Assembly: GCA_905221605.1 (NCBI GenBank)
Contig: CAJNDS010000846.1
Coordinates: forward strand, 601,001-665,000
Direction of reading: 5' to 3'
Source: Symbiodinium natans
Taxonomy: Eukaryota > Sar > Dinophyceae > Suessiales > Symbiodiniaceae
DNA length: 64,000 bases
Made by a program: the position numbers and the translations under genes. Shown here in pieces: positions 1-13,400 of this stretch. Numbering within the stretch: position 1 is the stretch's first letter; each line of letters opens with the position of its first letter. The notes under the pieces were generated by a model that saw only the letters and a program-made list of their open reading frames with translations, did no database searches and was not told where the DNA came from.

Positions 1-312
1 TTAGGGTTTAGGGCTTAGGGCTTAGGTGTTAGAGTTTAGGGTTTCGGGTTTCGGGTTTCGGATTTGGGGTTTCGGGGTTTGACAAGCCCCGAGAAGCCCT
101 GGAAAGAGGCTCTGGGAGCGTGTTGTCGGTCTGAAGTTCCAAGCTTCCACTTTGAACGCGTGGAAGCTCCGGATGGGTCATAGGGTTTAGGTAAAGTTCA
201 GGGCTTAGGGTTTAGGGTTTACCAAGCCCTAAAGCCTAAACCCTTAACCCTAAACCCTAAACCTAAACCCTAAACCCTAAACCCTATACCCTATACCCTA
301 AACCCTAAACCC
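1..312. repeat. Interstitial telomere-like repeats, both orientations
   Basis: TTTAGGG and variants (TTTCGGG, CTTAGGG) fill 1-75; the reverse orientation CCCTAAA runs 231-312. Non-repeat sequence lies between. Opposed orientations, and the same arrays throughout the window, argue against a chromosome end. Confidence 0.85.
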
Positions 313-781
313 TCGACTTAAGGGCTTCCCTTAGGGTTCTGCGGAGGGCAAGCTCTAGGTTGAGGCAGCCTCCTTGTAGATGCCCGGGCCAGGAATAAAA
401 TCAAAGGTACATCGGCTCTGCAATTTTCAGAGCATTGAAAAAAATTGACCCTGGGCGCCAGGGTGTAGTCCCGATCCCACCAACCCCGAACCGCGACCCG
501 AAGTCCCTAAACCTTAAACCTTAATCCTAAATCCCTAAACCCCTTAGAAGCCTAAGCCCTAACATAGCGCTCGCATAGGAGCTCTAGGTGGCTACACCCT
601 GGCCACGCATGGGACGGTGCGATTTCCGGCCTCCAGTTTCCGGCAGCCGGAATGTGCATTGCGTGGTTCAGCCCAGCTTCTTCTGCACTTGCCTGCTTTG
701 GACTTACAGGGGGTAAGGGCTTAGGGTTTTAGGGGGTAGGGTTGAGGGCTGCACTGAAGAACCCTACATGTAGAGACCTAC

Positions 782-863
782 GCCGCTCGTCTTTGGTGGA
801 CTTCTGGAAACGCTTGTAACCCTCAAGCATGAGGAACGGAATCAAAGCACGTAGGTTGCGGGT
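782..863 (-). CDS. Unassigned exon downstream of the channel-cyclase
   Basis: After a CCTAAG acceptor, 82 nt read TRNLRALIPFLMLEGYKRFQ and on to KSTKDERR before a GT donor. It is amphipathic, without stops, and clearly exon-like. It could be a C-terminal extension of the channel-cyclase (nearest resolved exon 2808-2879) or the first exon seen of the next minus-strand gene. No family recognised. Confidence 0.45.
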
Positions 864-2807
864 CTTAGGCTACATGATCAGGGTTTACGCGCTTAAAAGT
901 TAAGAACCTGTCCTATCTTGTGGTTCTCTGTGTTCCTTTGCAACATCAAGGAAGTACGTGTCCACAAACTCCACAATACAGACAATCAACATGCTTCCTT
1001 ATAAGTTGAACAAATTCACATTCTTTCGTTTATGCGCTAGGTGCGATTGAAACACAGTGAGAGCGTGCGTGAGTCAAACGCGGCGCGAATGAAGCGAGAG
1101 AGCCCTAAGCAACGCCATGTCAACAGTCGTTTTGTTGTCACTCGCAAGCTTTCCAATTCCCTCAAAAAGGCTTGACTCTCTGTGTTTCTGGGGGGGACCC
1201 TTGAACCAAGGACACCGCAATGCAAAGAGCCAAGTAGTGATTGCGACCTTCATGTAGCAATACGCTTTCATTCCCGGGCAAGGAACCTTGCCTGCTTTGA
1301 GCTTTTCTCAAATACATATAGCTACTGCCGCAGCATTTAGAAGAAGAACACAAAACAGCTGCTATCCGTCCTGCTGCCCCCTAAACACCAGACGCGTGCA
1401 TCGTACGTATAATGTCAGTGGAGAAACTCCCGGGACGACAGCTGGCATCATCGTTCTCCCATCCATGCCTTTACATAGGCGGTTTGGAGTTTGGCTCCCA
1501 GCAGCCTGAGCTAGGCCAGAGAAAATACCCCCCCCGCCCCCCCACACATCCATGCAAACCCCCTACCCCCAGGAGTCCAAGTGCCTCATGACGGCACTTT
1601 TCTAAATGATGGGCCCTTTTGGGTGCCCTCAAACAGAAGGCTCCGGGTTTTCAAGGCAAATGCGAACCCAACAAAAACAGCGGAAAGCAGAGAACCACGC
1701 GTGAGAGGTGAAAGGCAGGGTTCGAGACTTGGTGTGCAGGAACTGGGCATGGAAACATAAGAATAATAGTAATAATAATACTAATAATACTAACAATAAC
1801 AATATATAGACAGATTGTGCTTGGTTCGCAAAACTGGAGCTCGCACATGGCATCCTGATACCTTGACCTCTATAATCCTCGCCACTCCGTCTGCTACTGC
1901 TCGTCAGCTTCCCATGGAGTCAATGGCTGCACAAGTGATATTGAGATGCCATCGGGCACGCTTCCTGGAGCCTAAAACAAGAAAGCCTAAGCTTTTTTAG
2001 CTTGTGAGCTTGTGGCCTAACTTTGGGGTCTGGGTCGAGGATTTGCTTGAGTCTCGTAGACGAGGGTTGAGGGATGTAGGGTAGGCTTGTTCACAAGACG
2101 TTTTTTAGTGTAGGGTTCGGGGCTTTAGGGTTGTGACAAAAAAGGTGGGGGCTTAAGAAGGGCTTTGTGATGGAGACTCTGAGATTGAAGTGTAGAATAA
2201 CTTGGGGGGGGGGGGGGGAATTAAGGGTTTAGGGTTTAGGGCCTTAAGGGTTTAGGGTTTAGGGCCAGGGGTTAGGGTTTAGGGTTCCCCTGCCTGGCAA
2301 GGCCTTGCACTGAGGCTACTCAGGGAGCTGTCCTCAGCTAAGCGGTCAGAAGGCGTCTCAAAGGAGGTTGTAGGGATCGCTTGGGTTTAAGGTTTAGGGT
2401 TTAGCACCTCTACACCGGCACCTCGTGAGCTTTACCGAAGCTTTCTGTCTTTAAAACGCGATGACAACGAAGCCGCCCTGTTGACAAGTCCAACGGCACA
2501 AGCGTGTTCGTCCAGAGAAGTCTGGTTGCATGTCGTATCGGTTGCCCCACAACCCTAAACTGCACGATTCCCAAACCATGTAGTTCCTAGTAGCTAGGCA
2601 AACTCAACACTGCCGACGCTTAAAAGCCACATAGAGTGAACTATCTGGTTAACAGCAGCGACATGCCCATCCTTTCAGGTACACCCCATAAAGCCTAACC
2701 CTGAAAGCGAGCAGCCACCCTGCACCCCCAAACTCCTAAACCCCTAAACCCCTAAGCCCCTAAGCCCCAAGCCCTAAACCCTAAACCCTAAACCCTGACT
2801 CCACAGC

Positions 2808-5800
2808 CAAGGTGCGATACCCTAGCCAGTCTGAGGGAGCCTCATAGTCCCAGTACTGCATGAAGCGGAGCAGGGTGACCTTGAGTCTACCGCCCTTTTA
2901 GGGTTTAGGGAACCCTAAACCCTAAACCCTAAACCCTAAAACACGAAGCGCCCAAACTTGTGAGACGTTAGAGCCTTATGGCCAGGGCTTGTGCAGGGCT
3001 CTGGCTGCCATAGGTGCCTATAGGGCTTCTAGGTCCTAGCGTGTAGGCCGACTGATGAGCTCGGAATAAAGCAAGAGTCGAGCCCAGGGAAAAAGGTGGA
3101 ATTGGGAAAGTCCTACTCTACAAATCTTACCCTGCACTCCTGAACCCGGAAAATCCTGAAACCCAAACCCGCAGCAGCCAGGCTCAGTGGCCTTAACTTA
3201 ACTTTGGGGGGGGGGGGGGGGACACCCGAAAGAGTCCGAGTCACGGTGGGTCCATCAACGGGCCAGTCAGCCTCGCGCCACAGCAAACGCTTCGCCAAGG
3301 CATATCGTAGAGTAGTAACGTTACTAAGTTTTGCCAGGGGGCCCTTAAAGATCATGATACTGCCGGGCCACCTACTTTCCAGGGCTTTGGACGGTTTGCG
3401 CTGGATTCCGCACATCATAATCAACCTCATGTGGGTTCCTTGACACTGGCGTAATCGCAAGCCACCGCACTGGCTTCAGCGCCTTTACAGAAAGCCGGGG
3501 TATTCTTGTCACTGCCTACGAGGCCCCAGTCCTTCACAGCACGAAGCCTAGCTGATTGTGTGTGCGCGGGGTCACTCCAATCCCAATTAGTGCATTAGTG
3601 CACATGCATTTATTCGAAACACACGGGTCACAGAAATCCTCTAAACCCTAGAAGCAATCAAAGTCCTTAAGTGACAGAGAACGGTGACCCCTTAAGCCAT
3701 ACCAATGCCCTTCCTCAGGCGGCGGTTCACTTCCTTTCACAGGGTTTAGGGGCTTCGGGTCTATGCAGCAAGATTGCTACCCTTGCCATCATATACCAGC
3801 CCAAAAAGAACCCGGTCGGTATAACGCTGTACGATATGCCAAAACACACGAAAACAAAAAGACACATCAAAGTGATATGCAAAAACTACATAAACGGAAT
3901 GATGCAATGAATCAGGGGCTCTTTGGGCGGCTGGAGTTTTCGGCCTTGTCGCCCGGGGAACCGCGATTTGAACCCTAAAGTCTGTAGAAGTACCTGGCCA
4001 ATGACCCCAAACCCCAAACCCCAAGCCCCAAGCCCCAAGCCCCAAAGCCCAAAGCCCAAACCCGAATGTCACCTCGTAACTGCCATTTGGAAACCCCTAT
4101 ACCCTGAACCCCCGAACCAGGAATCCTAAACCATAATTGGGAACTCGACATAGAACCGAAACTAGGGAACCTACCAACGGACTATGATATTTTATATTGT
4201 GTATAGTATGCAATGGATACTATACATGTATATACTATCTAAGATGCTATGCACAGCATATAAGAGTAGCAATATAATAACAATAAGAGGAAAAAGTAAA
4301 AACATATATATATATATATGTACACATATATACATATATACATATATATATATAGGAGGCCGCTCCCTTCCCTGAGCCCTGATGGCCCTGCGCGCACCGC
4401 CCTTGTTGCTGCAGCCTTCCTCGTCGGGTGTTCCTCCCGGCCTTCCTCGCAGCCGTTGTTTGCTCGAATTGGCCGTTCCCCACCTGCCTCTGCTCGCGTC
4501 CTCTCTTGCTCCCTTGCCTTACCGCCTGCCGGTTGGTCCCTTGCCGGCCTTGCCTGGATAATCCAGGACATGTCACACTAGAGAGGCTGTGCCCCATTGT
4601 GCGGCTTGCTTGTGATTAGTTTCCACTCTGAAAACTCGAGTTTGTTTCTAGGTTCGTGCCGCCCTCAGAAGTAGGAGTTGGCTATATGTATATATATATA
4701 TATCATACATATATACATATGCATTATATATATATACATATACATTATATTCTGTTGTTGTGATATGATACAGTATACTATTTAGGCGCGCCTCCGAGGA
4801 GATGAGCCTTCGGCCGATGTCGTGCTGCGGCTGGTAGTGGCAGGTGAAGAGCCTCAAGGGGCAGCTCTCCCCAAACCAGACATATGTATATATATATATA
4901 TGATGCAGCGTCGAGCGTCCTGGCCCCCCCCCCCCCCCCCCCCCCCCCAAGCCTACGGTCTACGTCCCTAAACCCTAAACCCTAAACCCCTAAACCCTAA
5001 ACCCTAAACCCTAAAACCTAAACCCTAACCCTAAACCCTAAACCTTAAGTCTTAAACCTTAAACCCTAAACCCTAAAACCCTGAACCCTAAACCCTAACC
5101 CTAAAACCAACCCCCAACCACACCACAGGGGGGGGGGGGGGATCATCTTAGTACCCCATCCGCGGGGAAAACCCTAAACCCTAAACCCTAAACCCTAAAC
5201 CCTAAAACCCTAAACCGTAAACCCTAAACCCTAAACCCTAAACCCTAAAACCCTAAAACCCTAAAACCCTAAACCCTAAACCCTAAACCCTAAAACCCTA
5301 AAACCAACCCCCAACCACACCACAGGGGGGGGGGGGTACCATTGGGGGGGGGGGGGGGGGGGGGTAGGGGGGAGGGGGGGGGGGCCCGCCGGGGCTGAAT
5401 CATATATATATATATACAAATATATATATATATATACATATATAGATATAGACATACAAATATACATATATACATATATATATATATACACATACATATA
5501 TCTATATACATACACTCTAAACCCTGTGTAGGTTCCTCAAAAAAAGGGCCTAAACCCTACAAACCCTAAATATAAAGGTGATCCCAAACCCTCAGCCATG
5601 AGGTCCAGTCGAATCGCAACAGATCAGAGGCGGACATCAACCGGAGAGCTGCTTGCAACTGAGCCCTCAACCGCAAACCGACCCGAACGACTCTAGCAAA
5701 CCCTCTCGTTAGCAAACCCTCTCGTCTGGTTTGGATTCGGGATGTTGAAGCTGCAGCACTTGAGGGTACTTTAACTTGGCCTCGCAACGCGCAAAGTTTC

Positions 5801-8800
5801 ACAGACTGTCGTGTCAATAGGGTCGATAGGGCTGAACTCTAAGCTCGAGGGGCTGAGATATTACTATATATTACTATTATTATTACTATCATTATTATAA
5901 CCATTATAGGTATCAGTACTATTACTGGTAAAATTAGTACTTCATGGCCGAGGCGCATGTCGCGCGCTGCAAGCCACTCTCCCGCCTGTGACGGCTTCCG
6001 GACCCCACAACATCCCCAGGCACATGACTGGAATTTAGGGTTTAGGGTTTAGGGTTTCGGGTTTCGGGTTTCGGGTTTGGGGTTTAGGGTTGAGAGCAAC
6101 TTGAATTTGGCGAAGTTTGACATCCCTGACTCAAAAACTCGAACCACAGGCAAGGCGTAGAGAAGAATCGAGGAAGCACGATGCTGGCTAGTTGCTTCTA
6201 GCAGAAAGGACTATGACACATACGCCGGCCCGAGATTTTTTGGTTTCAGCGGAGGGGCCAAGAACATGGGCGACGCGGCGATAAGAGTACGATGAGACCC
6301 AACAAAACATCCTTGAAGCAGGTCCTTCCTAGCGCTTACTGACGCCGCCGCAACCCCTAAATCTCCAGCCCTAACTCCCCATATACCCTTCAATATTTTA
6401 TCCACCAGCATCTGAGACTTTCTCAGGCGCGAGCACTGAGCAACACATAGGGATAGGTTGAGCCCAGACCCTCATCGGTTTGTGCAAACTTTTCAGGGAC
6501 ATTATAAGTGAACACCACATGTGCCCACATAGTTGTGCATAAAGTTTTCCCATTCTGTTCAGCTGTCGTTCTTTATCTTGTTGATTTTTACAGCAGAAGT
6601 GGAAGCCCCGCTTTACTGGCCTGTTTTTGACGACCAGAACAATCCAAGAAATTGTCTTGGCCAAGAAAATTCTCACGAGATAGGACTGCGTTTGCAGCAC
6701 AATGTCGAACTGTTGCGGTTTGACCTTTTTTTGCGCCGCGCCGGCAGGGAGGAGCCCAAGGGCAAACTCATTCCCTCATTGCCTGCTGAAACTCAGCAAG
6801 ATGATGGGGATTATAATAGGGCCGAACAGCCACTCCTGGAATGCAGCAACAGCTGACTCGAGCCCTAAACCCTAAACCCCCAAGCATCACATCCCAAGCA
6901 CGGAATTCCCCCAAAGCCCAGGACGACAAACCTGCAGAAAGGAAAGGCTTTGTAAACCCCTTCAACCTTGAAGTTCACCCTAAACACCCTATAAACCCCA
7001 AAACCACCTATTGTAGCGCCTCATAGTTCCGGTACGCCATGGCGAAACGCTGGAAGAACTCCTCGGAGAAGAGCTGGCGCATCTGCCGGATGTCCTTAAG
7101 GTCCATGGTGCAGGCAAGTTCAGGTTTTAGGGGGGTGGTTACGGTTTCGGCTTAGATTTTCGGGCCAAAGTTCAGGGAGCTGACCCCGCTTCGGGCCCTA
7201 TGTTCGTGGGATTTCGGGTTCGAACATAGGGCTTGTGAGATTGTTTTCGGGCTTCGGCTGGGAAGTCTTTGTGAGAAAAGAGCATTGAGCTGCTCGGGAA
7301 TGGGTGATGCAAAAAAGGTTTTTGGAGTGCGTAGATCATGGGTGTGAGGACGCCAGATCCCGAAACTGGGCGGGAGGGTTTAGGGTCTTCTATGAACCCT
7401 GGTATGTGCCCTCCATGCCAACATATGCCAACCCTCGGCAACAGCAGCCTGCAGCCGAGTGGCTGGGTTGCTGGTCATTGCATCCCACACATGGTAGTCC
7501 TGACATCCGGCTGGCGCTGCAATGCTTAAGTTGTCGCAACAACAGATCCTAGGCAGCAGCCACCTCGCAAAGGCGGCTGTAACTGTTCGACCCGCTGTAC
7601 TGTACGGCTGCTTCCCGGGATTTCTGGATGCTGCATGCAGTTCTGCGGATACAAGCGCCAACTAAACGACATCGGCTGTGAGCTTACAACATGCTCTAGC
7701 AGCTGAGCTGGGCGACTCAAGCCCGCAAAGCCCAAGCCTCTCAAGACTCGACAGCTCAAAAACCAATCCGCGCTGCACCCTAGGAAGGCCACATAGCAAG
7801 CCCTGCACTACTGTGCCAACAACCTGAGGTTCTCTCGACCCCCTGAAAAAACCCTGGAGTCCCCACAGGCCTGTCAACCCGAAGCCACGTAAACCATCGT
7901 AATATAAGGGCCTTAACAATTAGAACGAGGTTTTGGGGGATATTATAGTATTTTATAAAAGGACCACACCAAGGGAATATTTCTTGTGATTTTTCAGACC
8001 CCTGTAGTAAGCTCCACTCCTTTTCCCGACGGTCCTCTGCCATCTTCTCGCTCTTCCGCACTTCGCGAAGCTGGCGTATCTTGAAGCGGTTCCTGCAAAA
8101 GGAATGGAATTATGATTTAGTATTAAGTGATGATTATTATCACTGTTAGTATTCAGCGCCACTTCACAACTCACGGTGCTCAAAAAAACGCACTCCAACC
8201 GGACTGAAACAAGGAACCGGCTTGAGGTGGCGAGCGCCCAGAACCCCAAGCTATGTAAGCCTCAAACCGAAACCCTGACTAAACTCCAAGCCCAAGCCTT
8301 TGCAACAGACACCCCCGGCTCTGAGCCCGGTTCAGGGCTTGGGGCTTCAGCTCAGCAGCTAAGTCGACCCCTAAACCCTAAACCCTAAACCCTAAACCCT
8401 AAACCCTAAACCCTAACCCTAAACCCTAAACCCTAAACCCTACAGGTGCTAAGGGTTTAGGGTTTAAGGACCCCATGGTCGCTATGGACAAACTCCACGC
8501 CGGCCGAATGGCCTGATGATTCGATCAGGTCCCTGCTCGACAACATGGATCCTGCCATTTCGCGGTTCCAGCTTAGGGGGTTTAGGGTTCGGGCCTTTTA
8601 GGGTTAGGAGTTTAGGGGCTTAGAGGGTTTCGGGTTGACGGTTTAAAGGGGGGTTGAGGGTTCAGGGTTTGCAGAGCCCATGCCGTCAGGGCTTCTGGGA
8701 AGCTTAGGGGCGTTGGGCTCGAGGAGGTTCAGCTTCAGTTTGATGTTCATGGAACTTCGAAGAAGTCCTCGCTCTGAAAAAGTAGCTTAGGGCTTAGGGT

Positions 8801-10431
8801 TTGGGGCTCAGGTTCGTACTTTTCCGGGATACAACGGGATCCGAACGTGCATGAGGCTGATTGCGACTGTCCGAGGAAGTGGGAAGTGGGACAGGTGTGA
8901 ACCGCTTGCACAATGGCTACCCGAAACCCTAAACCCTAAGCCCTAAACCCTAAACCCTAAACCCTAAACTACCCGAGACTCATCACAAGCCCAAGATGCT
9001 CACGTGGGTATCGTTAAATTTTAAATTCGAGGTCCCGGTGCGACTTAGCCTGCCCAGACTTCCGCAGCTTCCGCGAGCGAGTGGGGGATATGCATACATG
9101 TATACATATTATATAAATATATAGAATATGTACATATATATATATAATACAATCTAGCCGAGAACTCAGTACGTGCAGGATCCTGGATTTCCTGACAGCC
9201 GTGCTGCAAGAGATGAGGCAGAGAAAGCCAATGTGCTGCAGGTGGCTGGGATAACAAAAACGACCATCTGGGCAGACAAGACCAAGACCATCTCGGAGTC
9301 CAGACCGGTGTCCACTCAGGCAAGTCCCGGAATAGGACGTAGAACCACCCGACACTCAAAGTAGTTAGGGTTCAAGGCCCAGCCCTCCAGCAACCTTGAC
9401 AAACCTCCCCAGCTCCCCAAACAAACTTGACGCCGACCCCCCCCCCCCCCCCCCCCCAACCAAACAACTGTTCCCAAGCTCGATTCAGAGGGGGGGTACT
9501 CATCAGGACACCACATTACCTGGCACCATCTGGACTTCAAAACTGCTGCATCTCCAGCATTTGAACTAGTTCGGGCTGCGGAGCCTTGACACATCCAGGT
9601 CCATGGTGTACACACGCATCGGGATTCCTCAGTGGCAAGTGGCAGCGAAGCGCCACGCTGAAATGCTGAACCCAAACCCTGTGGGGCCCTGTACCTACCC
9701 CGAAACACACCCTAATCCCTATAACCTAAACCCTAACCCTAAGCCCTAAGCCCTAAGCCCTAAGCCCTAAACCCTAAACCCTAAACCCTAAACCCTCGGT
9801 AGCCGAGCAGCTGGAGCCGCTCACGGTGACTTGGTCTATGAGTCTGCAGGTCAAGGCAACCTGTTCGAGCCCATGCTCAGGATACCTAAACCCGGGAGGT
9901 ACCTAGGAATAAAGAGGGTAGGTACCCTTTTTGGTTCTAAGGGGATGATAAGGGAACCCTAACCCTAAACAAAAGGAAATAAGGGCCTACTCCCGGTCCT
10001 AGACACTCTTGAGTGTGCAAAGGGCCCGCTCTGGGCCCTAGTTTCAGTTCGGGGTTCATGCTTTGGGGGCTTTGAGGCGGTTTAGGATGGGTTTTGTGGG
10101 AGCTTAGGGAACAGGATCGTGTACTGTAACCTCCTTCATCCTCACAGTAGCCGTCTCCCTCGAGCAATGACAGGTGGGCTTTGGGCTTGGGGTGCTCCTG
10201 GCCTCAAAGGCTGCTGGAGGCCTGATTACGGTTACAAGCTGCCTTTAGGGTTCTGGGTTGTTACCCTCCGTCCGAGTGACTGTTTGCATAAACCCTAAAC
10301 CCCAAACTCCCAAACCCTAAGCCCTAAACCCTAAACCCTAAATTTCTTTCAGTGTGATGCCGTCTGGGACTGCGAAGCCCAAGAAAGCGCCCAAACAGCA
10401 GCAGCAGCGCCTCGTTGCTGCACATGTTCAC
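2808..10431 (-). CDS. Channel-cyclase: end of cyclase fold and C-terminal tail
   Basis: Ten exons continue the frame. 10431-10391 [13 protein letters not shown]; 9843-9812 [10 protein letters not shown]; 9627-9585 [13 protein letters not shown] (the SGSRIPMRVYT join is exact across a GC donor); 8092-8035 [19 protein letters not shown]; 7499-7482 DYHVWD; 7094-7020 [20 protein letters not shown] and on to RNYE; 5985-5957 AGEWLAARD; 4852-4792 [20 protein letters not shown]; 2879-2808 [20 protein letters not shown]. The tail with EEFFxRF..AYxxYEAGEWxxA and LLxFM...APxxWxG(Y/F)R matches what I recall of the C-terminal segment of channel-cyclases. The KMAE-DYHVWD junction uses a GA donor. The stop codon is not located; the last resolved exon ends at a GC donor. 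Confidence 0.8.
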
Positions 10432-13400
10432 CTGAGTTTATGCATGGTGGGAGGTGCCACAGGGCTTTAGCAGGGCTTAGGGTTTAGGGTTTAGGGTTTA
10501 GGGTTTTTAAGGTTTAGGGTTTAGGGTTTAGGGTTTAGGGTTTAGGGTTTAGGGTTTAGGGTTTAGCAGCCAGGTTTTCAAAGGTCATGTGGCTCTAAGG
10601 TTCCGACGGTTACCTTGTTCTGAGGAGGGTTTAAAAGTGGTTCATCACCGATCATCACCGCAGATTTGTGACGGGCATGCTGGCAGGCCTAGTGTTCGGT
10701 ACACTAGCACTGCTGAGGCTAGTATGGATGTGCGTTGGGATGTTCCCCTCCCCATGATTCCAGCAATCCTTAGTAGGCATTCCCATAGGCGGTACGATGA
10801 TCCCTATTCAGGACTGTTAGTGTAAGGGGGGGAACATCCCAAGGCCTTGCAAACACACACCGAAGCTGAGCATTGGGCCATGCTGTGTGAGAGCAGCATC
10901 CAAACCTTGAACTGAGAGGTGGCTGCCTGGCATGTTGGCATATAAGCGGATATGAGCGCAGTCCTATAGAATGGGTAAGGTCCTACACTGTGGCACCATC
11001 AACTGATCCAGCAGCCGGGCAGTTCAGGTCCTGGGTTGTTGAGGAAAGGCTTGCGGTGTAGGAATCAAGGGGGCTCCCAAGGCCACGTGGACAAAGAAGG
11101 TGCCATAGGAAGCCGTGTGAACTTGCACGCTTGACAGTCAAAGTGCTGGCTAGCCCTTGGCAGTGAGGAATCAACCCCAAGGCTTGCTTTGCATGGCTCT
11201 CGGCAGCACAGGTCGGCGCTGAAGTTTCTAGGGCCACTGCGTCCTGAACCCTCTACCCCTCAAAGCTAAAGCAGGGTTGCAGGTAGCAGCGACTGATGTG
11301 AAGCAGAACCAAGTCGTGGAGGGCACGTGTAGCATCTGCAACATGCCATTCCCTACCCAGCTCTGGCTCTAGCATCAAAATCCACCCAGAAGCCGATACT
11401 CCGCCCTTATAAACCCTCATTACAAGACTTCAGCAGGAACAGGGCTTGTGCTGAAGGTTAGGGATGCTCCCCCTTATACTAACAGTCCTTAATCGGAATT
11501 CGAATACTCCCTATGATAATCCTAAAAAGGTAGAAGGCATAAGGGAGAACATCCCGAGCTGAAGGTTTGGTTTAACCCAGAGCCTCCAGCTTGGAGGCGA
11601 CATTGACATTGGGAGAAAGGTAGGAGGCATCGATCTTGTACTCACTGCCGATGGCGCCCTGCGTGCATGTCGTGGAGAAGCCACCAAACCCTAAACCCTA
11701 AACCCTAAACCCTAAACCCTAAACCCTAAACTAAAGCCTAAAGCCTAAAGCCTAAAGCCTAAAGCCTAAAGCCTAAAGCCTAAAGCCTAAAGCCTAAAGC
11801 CTAAAGCCTAAAGCCTAAAGCCTAAAGCCTAACACACACTCAACCCCAAACCCCAAACCCTAAACCCACTAAACCCACTAAACCCCAAACCCACTAAACC
11901 CCAAACCCTAAACCCTTCATAAAGCCTGTAGCGGACTAATCCGGCGGCTCCGGGCATCGGCTCAGGTCGGTGCAAGTGTGCTGCGCGTGACCATGCAGGT
12001 CGGAAGGGCATGTTCTCCTAAGTATAAACCCTGTGAACCTCGAAAAGCCTATAAAACCCTATAAACTCCATAAATCCTGCAAGTTATAAAAACTCTGTAA
12101 ACCCTCTAAACACGCCATAAACCCGATAGACCCTATATACCCTAAACCCTACCGAGCTCCATGTTCTGATTTTTGGGGTTTCTCATGTCGCAGGCAACAG
12201 GACAAAGGTGAGGGGCAGCTGTACGCTGAGCCTGCTGTGTTCGAAGGACCTTTTCCGCAGGATTGCGAGGGGAGACGACCATCTTGGTATCAATGAAAGT
12301 TCTTGCACGAACTCCCAAATAGAGGCTGCCCGCGTCTGCACAATGTAGGGTGTCGGGCATTAGGGTCATTAGGGTTCTCCGAAACCCCAAATCCTGTAGG
12401 CTCCAGACTCACCCCGAACCCTAAACCCTAAATTCAACTGGACACTGAGCCCTTTTCAGCTGGGCAGCAGGCCTCAATCACCCAGCCGCAATGCAGGCCG
12501 AATCCGAGTGTAACCCGGTAGTCCTCCGAAAGTAGGTCCAGGCTTTCTGTGCATTCTGGTGATCAGCTCTTGGAGGGTGATCAGCTCTTGAGGCTATGAG
12601 AGACAGGGTCTCAAGCTTGAGGGCGTGGATTCAGGGGTTTAGGGTTCAGGATTGCGGGTCGATAGGGCTTAGGGTTTGAGGTCCATCATTCAAGCTCCTG
12701 GATTCGCATCTGGAAGCCGGGATGCTGGCGGTACGCCGCAATGACGCGGGACCTGAGACAATTCTAGAGGATAAGCGCCGGTTTAGGCCTTGTAGGGCTT
12801 ATAGGGATCAAGCAGGCGCGGCGCATGCTGCTTTAGAATATTCAGAGCCATCTTCACGGCCAAGCTTGTTTCATCGATGTGCTGGAGGCAGTGGCTGCGC
12901 AAAATAAGATAGGGTTATGTGACAAGGTGACATGCTACTGCGTGTCATATATGAGATGCTAAGTATTATGTTGTCTACCGGCATGGGGTCTGCATTCCAG
13001 GGCTGCTGCTTGTTGATCTCCGCAATGATTTTGACCTCAGGCCGATGAAGTAGCCACAAGTGATCCAAAAAAACACGACAACGTACATAAAAGAGACAAA
13101 AAAAGGCCTTGTGGATCTTATCGGTGTGGGTATGGTCATACTTGTGGGGGAGTCCGTACAATTCTAGCGGCTAAGTTAAGCATCGGCATGCCAGAACACA
13201 GGGCCCTTCAACCATGTGGCGTTCCAGTCATGGGCCCCAGGCCCGAAGCCCCTACACCGCTAAGTAAACCCTATTTGTCCGAAGCACGTGGCCAGCCCAA
13301 TCGGTGCATTCCACAACCCAGGTGCCGGGCAAAGGACATCAGTGACATGTCGGCCAGCTTGGTCTGCTTTTCTGGATGGCTGCCTGCTCTGCTTGAAATT

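Noticed and set aside
1-60. Window start taken as a chromosome end
   Set aside because: The array is short and degenerate, reverses orientation within 230 bases, and similar arrays occur throughout the window.
9585-9627. Apparent frameshift between IPMR and YTMDLDV
   Set aside because: A first reading had dropped two bases; rereading gives a single open frame that fits the upstream phase, so there is no break.
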